From: Ciona savignyi
Taxonomy: Eukaryota > Chordata > Ascidiacea > Phlebobranchia > Cionidae
NCBI GenBank assembly: GCA_000149265.1
Contig: CH003046.1
Span: forward strand, 1,457,618 to 1,521,617
Reading direction: 5' to 3'
DNA length: 64,000 nt
Shown here: piece by piece, positions 37,001 to 47,839 of the stretch
Layout of the letters: every line of letters starts with the position of its first letter
Numbering within the stretch: position 1 is the stretch's first letter
Translations under genes and position numbers: made by a program
The notes under the pieces: model-generated
Databases searched by the model: none
Seen by the model: only the letters and a program-made list of their open reading frames with translations
What the model was told of the DNA's origin: nothing

Positions 37001-40000
37001 TATGTGCTGATCCGGAAGCACATTCGTTAACATCTGTGGAAATAATGGGTTTTGTGAAGCAAACACTGTGGTACAGGCGAAACGATTTATGGTTCCAATT
37101 TTACTTCTTAGATTAAGCAAACGTTTTCGTATGGAACTGAATCACAGACACATCAGAAGAAAGTTTAATTGTCGTGCTAATTCAAATCAATGCAATAGTG
37201 TATTTGAGATGATATTAAAAGAAAAAACTGCTAGAAAACCATGTACCCACAGTCAAATTCAAACTGTCAGTCATACATCAACATTTTTTAAAACAGGGAC
37301 TAAGCATGACTCTACATTAAACTAAATATTGAAAAACTTACCAGTGCAGTTTTGTCCATTGCCGATAAAACCTGGCTTACATGTACATTTGTGGCCCCCA
37401 ATGGTGTTTGTGCAATAGGCATGGGGAAGACAGGCGTGTATGGATGTATTAGCACATTCATCTATATCTGTGGAAATAATGACTGACTAAATGAACTACA
37501 TTGAACAAATATGCTGCTGATATAACACTAATATATCAGGTGTACATCAGATTCTGCCACTCATTCGAATAGCAGGCGCTGATCTGCGAACCAACAATGT
37601 GGCAGTTAGCAGTCATATAGGATAACACTAATCCACTAAGTTATTTGACTATACATATAAACGAACACCACAGAATGATATAACTATGTACAGGATTCAA
37701 ACATCCGCATATCAAAACACTTACCAGTGCAGTTTTTTCCATCACCATTAAAACCTGGCTTACATGTACAGTTGTGGCCTCCATTGGTGTTTGTGCAAGT
37801 GGCATTTGGGTGGCAATCGTCAGAAAACCCGTACTGATTTGCACATTCATTTACGTCTAAGGAGAAAACATTACAAATTGTGCAGGAAAGAATGGATCAT
37901 AAGGAGGAAGTTAAAAGAAAGAGTAAATTTAGCCAAGAGAATATGCACCAGAAGTGAAAACAAACGTCAAAAAAAAAAGATTCAGTGTCAGTTTGAAAGG
38001 TTATATTATATCCTCGCGGTAACTTATGTGTCCACAATTGTAAAAAATATTGTAGGAGTGGGATAAAACATGATATCCAATCTGTAACACAATCCTTATT
38101 TAAATTTATTTTATTTTTACTAAATCTTTATTTTAAACGTTATTACCTGTACAGTCATACCCATTTCCTGAATAACCAGGCTTACAAGTGCATATGTATT
38201 TTCCATTTGTGTTCCTGCATGTGGCATTGTGGTGACAATTTGCAGTTCCATTGCTGCATTCATCAATATCTGAGAAAAAAGGCGATTTAAAATAATGTGT
38301 AACACAAGATATATGTAATCTAAGTTAAGTATTTAAAAAAATGAATGTTATGTTTATAATTGACTACATAAAACTTTTTGGGTATTAATTTTTTTCGAGT
38401 TTAAGGATATTCATGTTTTATTCACCTAAATGGCAAAACACAACTGGCAACCATCAGACTGTCGGATTACCAAAGCTATTGTCGTGTGTTGTATATGATT
38501 AAGATGTTCCTTCAATTTAAACCACCAATCCATTCTGTTCTGGTATGTCTGCTAAGTTTTCAGTCCAAGGACATAAACAACTAGTTAGCAATTGGTTTCA
38601 ACCTGCAACCCTTCAGCTGAAAGGCGACTCACTAAACCACTACGCTATTCTATGTAATCTAATGAAATTTATGCGTATATAATGTCATTATAAATTTTCC
38701 TGTTTTGTATTTAATATTTAATAAAAAAGATTTATGGTGACTGTTTCCTTTTTTCTAATCATAATCATTCTAGGTCTATATTATTAAATTATAAAAAACG
38801 ACTTCACTTCAAGGGGTTAATTAAAAAACTAGAAATATCTTGAGTATGCACAGTAGACTGTAATAGCTGTGGTAACCGTATGGTGGGTAAATTGTATCTG
38901 ATGATTGCTTGTGTGACAAACTTCTTGCAATTTCCTATCCAGAAGTATAAATCTCCAATTTAAACATCATTACTTGCACAATATTTAAATTTATTTTACT
39001 GTGATTAAAAAAGTTAAACATCATTACCTTGACAGTTAAGCCCATTTCCAGAATAACCAGGCTTACAAGTGCATGTGTAATTTCCATCTGTGTTACTGCA
39101 TGTGGCATTGTGGTGGCATTTATTAGGCTTAATGCTGCATTCATCAATATCTGAGAAGAAAGAAGATATAAATAAGAAAGAAGGTATTGCACCACACAAT
39201 AAATGAAAGTTAAGTACCCAACATAAACATGACAGTTTAACATCAAAAGTAAATTAGTCGTTGATTTTCTGGTATCTTTTTTATAACGCCCATCAATCAT
39301 CTAGGTTAAAAAATCCAGTAGAAACATCTAAATCATATACAGCCCTCTTCTAAGGCTCCATGGTATCCCAACAAAAACTGGTTAGTCGAATTTTACGTAA
39401 ATGAAACCATGATTATTCTATTCTGATTTACATTAGTGAAAAAAATGTTTTGACCATAATAAATCTGGGACCATATCCTTATTGTAAAAAAGAAACAAAC
39501 ATTTTATTTTCAATTTATTTACCACTATTTAAAACTTTACCTTAAATGTCAGAACTTCTATTAAAACAGCATTACCTGCACATTTAAACCCATTTCCAGA
39601 ATAACCAGGCTTACAAGAGCATGTGTAATTTCCATCTGTGTTTCTACATGTGGCATTGTGGTGGCATTTTGCAGTTCCAATGCTGCATTCATCAATATCT
39701 GACAGATACAGCGATTTAAAATAATTTGTCAATGGAGAAATTTAGCAGTCTGAATAGCTTGGTTAGTTAAGTTTTTGTGCAAGGTAATTAGAAGTTATTT
39801 AAGCTTAGTGAGCTGCAAGCTTAAAAAAACTATACTTTTAAATTGGGGTAAAAAAGTTATATCATAAATCTAATGAGAAATTTTATCTGCCACTTATAAC
39901 AGTTTCTGAAAGCTTGTTGTACAACGCACTGCAATAGCTNNNNNNNNNNNNNNNNNNNNNNNNNNNNNNNNNNNNNNNNNNNNNNNNNNNNNNNNNNNNN

Positions 40001-43000
40001 NNNNNNNNNNNNNNNNNNNNNNNNNNNNNNNNNNNNNNNGCCCAGTAGCGGAAGAGATTTAATCCTCGTGGAGTCATTATCACGGTATCGCCACAGGGCT
40101 CACATGCGACACACTGCAAGGGCGGGTTTGCAAGCAGGATCAAGGTCATGTGATCACCGGCAGATAAAATTATAATTAGATTCATGATATAACTTTTTAC
40201 CAATTTAATTTAATTGAGTTGGTAAAATTAATAAGTACTTTGATATATATTTTTATCCCACTAGGAAAACACATGACCATGATCATGCATGCAAACACGC
40301 CATTGCTGTGTATCGCATGTGATTGGGACAGTTATACTGTTTTAATTAATCCACTCGGTTTAAATAACTTCTGCTACTGGGCATGCGCAAGTTAACAAAA
40401 CACTACCCATGAATCTGTCAACAAAATTCAAAAAAAAGTGACACTAGCACCAAAACATATAATAAATCCATTACAACAGTACTTACCAGTACAAACTCTC
40501 CCATTTCCCCTAAAGCCATTCATGCAAGTGCAGGTGTAATTTGTGCCGTTCTTGGTGCAAATAGAATTTATAGCACATGGGTTGGCTTGTGTCAAACAGT
40601 TGTTTTGTTCTAATATTGGATGAAAAGAGATTTATAAATAACATCGGAAACTTATATGAAATAAAGAAGGATAAAGTTACCATAACAGTTTTTTAAATTA
40701 TTAAATTTTACACGTAATATACCACTTTTGACTTTTTTTGCTTTTTTTGTCTTCGTGCCAGTTTTTTTATTAACACTATGTTTTTTTATTTGCTGGTCAT
40801 TAATGGAAAAAACAAAATTAAAAAATGAACACCATCAATGTTAACTTTCTTGTTTATACCATCAAACTTGGCCAAACCTGTGCAATTTGGAGGATTTCCA
40901 ATAAAACCATCCAGACATTGACATGACACGTTTCCTAAAAAGGTTCGGCATTTGGAGTTGTTTCCGCAGCTACCACAGCAATCAAAGTCTGTATTGAGAT
41001 AATATTATATATTCAAATTGAGGATAATCAGAGTATTTATTGTGGTTTATATGTAAGCAATTTAATTCAATGGATAAAAGAAATTGTTTAATTATAAAAT
41101 AATTTAATGTACAATTTGTATTAAATGTAGGAATATAAAACATCAAGAGTGAAAAGATTTAAAATATACTTCAACACAGTTTGTATCATTTGTAAAACTT
41201 AAAACCATTTTTTAAAGAAAAACCAAAAATAGACTCACAAGCTTTTGGAATTTTTTCGTTGTATTTAGTAGTGGGTGTTTCTCCATTTAACGTAATGTAG
41301 TGATGAACTAATTCTCGATGAAACTTGGTGATATTTGTGGTGTAAACATTATATCTAAACAAGCAAGAAATGTTAAGCAACAATCAGGGAAAATCCCACC
41401 AGCAGAACAGCTTGGTTGATTGGTGTGTTGCCTTTTAGTCTAAAGGTTGTAAGATCGAAACAGTTGCTAGCTAATTGGTTGTGTACTTGGGCAAGGAACC
41501 TTGCGAACATCAACTGAACCCTGTGGACTGAAGGGTTCTACTAAAACTGAAAGAAGTCTCAATCATATATATAACAAACTGTAATAGCTTTAACAACCTG
41601 ATAGTGGTAACAATGTAATCTGACAACTACCCATGTGATATAACTAATTGCGTTTTCCATCCACAAGGATGTTATAATCCTATCCATTACTTAACAAGCA
41701 ATCACATGGTTATAAGGTAAAAGGTAAAACTTCCATTACAAATGCATGGGAGCACTTATTGTGTTTAATTACCAAACTGATATTCTTTTCAAATAATTGT
41801 ACCTTAATAAAGTATAAAAAGAATAAATAACTCGTTATCATTCTTAACTATTCTCTCTTATGTGTAAGATAACAGCAATGGTTATAACTCAGGATATCTG
41901 CAGACTGCCTTATGTTTAAAGTAAAGTTGCGGGGCTATTGTAGTGTAAGTATTTAGACACAACATTTTAATCCACTAGATCAAGTTGCAATAATATGTCA
42001 CAACCAATCAAGCAATGAACGCATTAAAGATCAAACACTGCTTTCCAAACATAGGATCCCCCACCCACAAATCTGATGGAAGCCCAGTTTGTCTTATTAC
42101 CTCAGCACAACCTTCCCGTTGCTTGAGAAGACATCAGTAATATTAATCATGCCGTGAGAAACATTCCAAAGTGCTTCCAATTCCGATGTTAAATTAGCGA
42201 TTTTGTTGCTGTACAAATCAGAACTTGAATTTTGCAGACCACTTTGGTTGTACAGCAAACCATCAAATAGCTGATCAAATAGGCGTGGGTAGGTTTCTGT
42301 TTAAAACAATATGGTTTTGCAGTTAGGCAAAATGTCCTAATACAATATTACAAAAAATAAATAAACTACATTAGATGGGTGCAATGTGTTAAATTAATAT
42401 TACAGTCATGTAGCTTAGTTGATTAAATAGGCAGCTAGCTTAGTGTGTCCTTAAGCATGACTGAGAAAATCCACTGAACCCAGTATATTAGCAGATTTTA
42501 CTAAAACTGTATAAACATCTCAATCATACATAACACTGCATGATAATACATGTGATAACGCTACCTTACATATTGATGCGTAATCTGACGGTTGCCCATG
42601 TGATAATTTTCAAGTGTATCGCCAATAATGAAGATAAACCTAAATATCTTTTATTATCCAATTGAATGTACAAAACATAATATATTTTTTTTGAGAATAT
42701 TTAAAGAGCAGTATAATACTTAGGCATGTAAAGCTTCCAGGTGTATTCTGACAATACTCGGTGTCATTGCAGGGCTGATGCATGCATTCATCAATATCTA
42801 CAACAACAAATAAAAAATCATTGATTTCTTTGATGAAAAATGTGTAAACTTGGGGAGTGAATTTCGTTATACCTGTGGTAGTCGTACTCAATCAACTAGT
42901 TAGCAGCTGGTTTTGAACCTAAAACCTATTGGTTAATTTTCCGACATGCTATCAGCAGACTAAATCTACATAGAAGGATTGATCTACTTATGGATAACTT

Positions 43001-46000
43001 GTAAAAGTAATCTCGTGGTTAGCATGAAAATACATGTCTACCATCATATCACACTGTTTATAGCCCCAAAACCCAAGTTCATAGAGATTGGTTGCATTTT
43101 GGAATGGGTAATTTCTATTTTTCACATCAAATTTTCTTTCTGAGATGGACCTATTGTGTAGCTATCGCACCCAACAATAAAAGAGATTAGTGTAGCACAA
43201 CACTTTAAACAAACCTGAGCAAGTCTTTCCATCACCAGAATATCCGGATTTACATTTACAGGTGTAAGAACCCTTAGTGTTGTTACACACAGCCATATTA
43301 TGACACTTTCCATTTCCGATTAAACATTCGTTCATATCTAAATTAAACTTGGTTTAATGAGAGCGTGTGGCTACACTACAATATCCAGCTTACCTGAACA
43401 GTTGTACGGCATTCCAGTGTAACCAGGCAAGCATTGTCCACAGTAGTATGAACCATTTGTGTTATGGCACTTAGCACCAGCACATGAGTTGTTCCCACTT
43501 GCACATTCATCGATGTCTGTAATAAAAATGTTTCATTCATCCAATCGGGTATGTATCGCTATTACAGCACTTTATTGGTTCAAACCAGTGGAATTACAGT
43601 TACTAGCATCAGTCACTCAATTGTATCACCTTATTTGAGACAATAAAGTCTGACATTGTATCATTGGCGGAGCCTGTTGTGAGATAGCCAGACCTAAGGT
43701 AATTCTTTTATGTCAGACCTAATGCAAGGTTTACGCATAATAATAATATGTTCAACTATAAAACCACTGGGTCCAATATTACACAACCTTACAGGAGATA
43801 GGATAATACATTCACAACCTTACAGGAGATAGGATATTCATGTTTATCCCCGTGAATGGGAAAACCAAGGGGGTTAACACATGGGCAATCGTCAGATTAC
43901 CTAGCCCCCACCGTCGGGTTACCGGAGTTATTGCAATGTGTTGTGTATGATTCACACGTTCTCCCAATTTAGTAGAACCCATTAATCCTCTGAGTTCAGG
44001 CAATGTCCGTTAAGTGTCTTGCCGAAGGACACAACCGACTAGCTAGAGACCAGTTTTGAACACGCAACCTTTCGGCTGAAAGGCGACGCACTAAACCACC
44101 AAACTAACCCGTCGGACCAAGGCTAGCTTACCATAGCAGGCTTGTTGTCCAGAGTTAGGGTCCCTCTCAAATCCGGCATAACATGAACAGGTGATGTGTC
44201 CCAACCAGCTAGTGCAGGAGTTATTTTCTTCACAACTTGCACAGCAATTCTGATTGTCTGTTAACACAGTGCATTAGTATCCGATACCACGCCAAAAATT
44301 CCCGCAATGTGCAATATGGCACTACAACGTGTAAGATGTAGTCCTATCGTGGTTACCGTTTTATCCGTTTTATCCTGTCTCGTTTTATCCGTTTTGCCGT
44401 TTTATCCTGTCTCTCTAATTTAAAAAGATTGTTTTATTCTTCTTTATTGTAACGAAGGAGCAAAAAATAAACTAAACTAAACTACAATAAACAATTATAA
44501 TACGATAATTAATTGTTTTTATCGTCGTGAACGGGATAACGCAACGGCCCTAATCACACGGAAATAGTCGAATTACCTCACACCCACTATACCGTCGAGT
44601 TACTTGAGCTATAGCAGTGTGTTGTATACGATTAGGACGATTTTTTAGTTTTTGTAGATTCCATTTATCCAATGGGTCCGAGCAATGTCCGTTATGTGTC
44701 TTTTTCAAGGGCACAACCAATTAGCTTGCGGTCAGATTCGACTATACAGCTTTCGGTTAAAATGAGATACGGGAAGCAAATGCTAACAACGCCGATGGTG
44801 GGTTTCGATCTATCGTCCTTATGTATAGCAGGAAGAAGCAGTACTTCACTCATATATTTAATTTAACTCATTAATTCACGGGTTCAGGCAACGTTCGATA
44901 TGTACCTGTTTCAAAGACTATGCAGCCAGCGGTTGGTTTTGATCTTCTATTATTTTAGATAAACTTAGAAACTTTAACCCAATAAGCTTATTAATGATAA
45001 GAACACATGATTTATAGCCCAACAAACGGTCAGATTTATCCGTCTTGAAACGAGCGGTTTGACTTACGAACTACCGGCGCTTGAAGCTGAAACCGAGACA
45101 AATTTCCTCCAACTGTCTTGTTGTAGCGTTCAATGATCGCATCTGGAGTTGCGTTCGAGGTGTTGAACACCAATATATACCTGCCGGAAACCATTTTATG
45201 TAAGTGTAATTAAGAATATATGATATGTAACATCCCCATATGTTATTAATTATGTTGTTAATTTTATTGATCAAAAGTCGTTAGGAAAAGCACCCCTAGT
45301 CGTCTAACATATAGCTTGTTTTTCTTTATGCAGTACAAAAATAGACTGCTTCCAAAATAGTTGGTAAACGTTGTTTTTGTTTGTGTGACTTTTATTCTTT
45401 GCGTAAACGGGCGGTAGTCCTATATTAATACCAATATTTGTTTTTTTTGGCAACCACAAACTGCTGTCATTTGTCGCAAAATGCTAGCTGCTTTATACTG
45501 ACGGAACTCCACTCTGGGTATGTAGTCGCGCCGAGGGCGGTGTAAGGATATTTATATTTTATTCTCGAGAATGGGAAAAAGAGTCGTTATCGAATGGGCA
45601 ATCGCCAGGTTACCTTACCCCACGGTCAGGTGACCGCATGCAGATATCGCAGTGTGTTCATATAATTCTAATATCTTCAGTTTTAATAATGAGCATTTCC
45701 ATTTCTATATGCCTTGTGGATACAACAGTCTTATAGCCACCTTCAAGTTTCGGAGTGACAACCTTTCGGGTACATGAGCCCACTAGCACTCATTACAATT
45801 AAGCTAACCGACCGAACTAAATGCATGTATGTGTTATTTTTATTCTGCTGGTAAATATGATAATATTGTATATTTCTAAGGATGCAAAATCGCATAGGGT
45901 AATTTTCGCATGAATTCATGCTCATCGTTGGATTACAGGAACTATCACAATGTGTTACATGCAACTTAGAATTTATTATTGCTCTAGTTTACCCTATTAA

Positions 46001-47804
46001 TTCAATGGGTTCAGGCGACACTTACTAAAGTGTCTATCTCAGGACAATATTCCAGCGGATTTCGATTTACAGCATTTTGACTGGCAGCCGACGTTCTAAC
46101 GGACTAATACCTAACGAACATAATAGAAACGAATAACTCGACAGTTGTAGAACTTATTACTTCAAATATACCTGTCCCAGTACATTATCAGAATCGCATC
46201 GTAATTTGCTGGGTTAAGTGTAAAAGATTAAACAATTGTACTTATGACGGTAAATCGCTTCTGCTTTACGCAAAAATGACATAAAACCAATAAAACGGAT
46301 TGTATATGTACATTATCAACATTATAATCAGGCGTACTTGTTTTATACTTTTACACCGCTATGTGTAGTGGTTTTTATAGTTTTTGCGTAGTTCTATTTG
46401 TATAGTTTTATTTGGCTTAATTGACCTTTTTCGTAACCGTTTTTTGGTTATGGCCAAGGTATTAAAACACAAATCATTATTATCATTTGGCACAAAACCA
46501 AATTTTAGGGCTTCATGAAAGATCAAAATATATGTAAAACTAGGCAGCATTATAAATACCTTGCGATAAGCTGGTTTTGGCCGGTCAACAGTTTGAAGTT
46601 TAAAATCTTGGTAAAACCTGTCACATTTTTCCACGCCTTTTCTAGTGTTTGTTGAATGGTCATCTTTTGGTTCTGCCAATTTGTGTTGCCATCATAAGCC
46701 GAAACAAGCTGATCCACCATTGTTCGATCTGTTGTGTTAAAAATACACGGTTATTTAGGATAGGATAGGATATTCATCTTTATCCCCGTGATCGGGAAAA
46801 CCAAGGGGGTTAACACACGGGCAATCGTCAGATCACCTCGCGCCAATCGTCGGGTTACCGGAGCTATTGCAGTGTGTTGTATATGATAGACACGTTCCTT
46901 CAATTTGGTAGAACCCATTAATCCGCTGGGTTTAGGCAATGTCCATAAAGTGCTTTGCCACAGCCGACACACAGCCGACTAGCTAGCGACCTTTCGATTG
47001 AAAGCCGTCGCACTTAACCGTTAGACCAACGGGCTGGACGAATTTACAATTCTAAATGTCAAGCGGCCCGAAACTGAACCAGGGTCCAGGATAATTTTCA
47101 GGCCTTAATAAGATATTTTAATGTCAGTAAGGACAAAAACTGTGTCATGTATGAAAAAATATTGTCAACGACTAAATGACGGAAATAAGCCTACGTAGCC
47201 AAACGTTTAGAGCACAAAAGTTGAATGACGTATAATTGCTGGAAAAAACGCGAACAATAGGCGTTACCATTGTGGTATATGACGCGGGTGCGCTGCACTA
47301 TACGCAAAGTTTTTCGAAGAAAGATGTCGTCCTTTCACTCTATCTCTAGCGAACACAGCACAATACGTAACACTGATACGTCAATCGCTTCGCAAGACAC
47401 AATATATTCGATGACTACATACAATGTGTGATAGCAGTTTAACAAAACATTAGGATAAAATTGAAACTGCAAACTCAATGCCACACGGGCAGTAAAGTCC
47501 AACTGTTAAATAATAACAAACGAATTAGTCATGAAACTAATTACTGTAGTGTACACTTTTTACTTCTTGATCAGGGCCGGTTTTAGGCCGATTTGACCGA
47601 TTAGATCAAATTGGGCCCCGCACCTTGAAGGGGCCCCGCGCTAGCGGGGGTCTTTCTGTATTACGAGGTTTAAAATACTACTGAAACGTAAAATAAAAAG
47701 TGAAATAATATTCTTTCTCATAATATCAATTTGTTATGCATCGTAACTAAGTCAAATTTACATTTCTGTGTCTGCATGTTACGTCATAATGAATATGGTT
47801 GCGT

Positions 47805-47839
<35 letters not shown>

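Larger units (their letters stand above)
26010..39698 (-). other. Array of 31 single-exon EGF modules in the adhesion GPCR
   Basis: Exons, 5' to 3': 39698-39576, 39150-39028, 38269-38147, 37856-37725, 37467-37342, 37033-36908, 36841-36722, 36509-36384, 36066-35947, 35682-35557, 35291-35172, 34729-34610, 34248-34129, 33533-33411, 32944-32822, 32591-32472, 32088-31966, 31693-31571, 31366-31244, 30545-30423, 29863-29741, 29522-29400, 29064-28942, 28872-28753, 28700-28578, 28389-28267, 28003-27881, 27651-27529, 27114-26992, 26644-26522, 26138-26010. Each is phase 1-1 and encodes one six-cysteine module, mostly 41 codons. The usual start DIDEC and the motif [10 protein letters not shown] fit calcium-binding EGF with an Asp/Asn hydroxylation site. 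Many modules carry sequons at NGT, HNAT and NYT, so dense N-glycosylation is likely. The last module (26138-26010) lacks the DIDEC start. Confidence 0.92.

Noticed and set aside
24306..39360. CRISPR-like array of regularly spaced similar segments
   Set aside because: The repeated segments are EGF-coding exons with splice sites in an animal gene, spaced irregularly by introns.
39883..40203. 106-codon minus-strand frame across the N gap
   Set aside because: A third of it is unknown sequence, the rest has no EGF cysteine pattern, and the left part is SINE.
47811..47836. (TA)n run as a separate functional element
   Set aside because: It is a simple microsatellite inside the hAT-type MITE.
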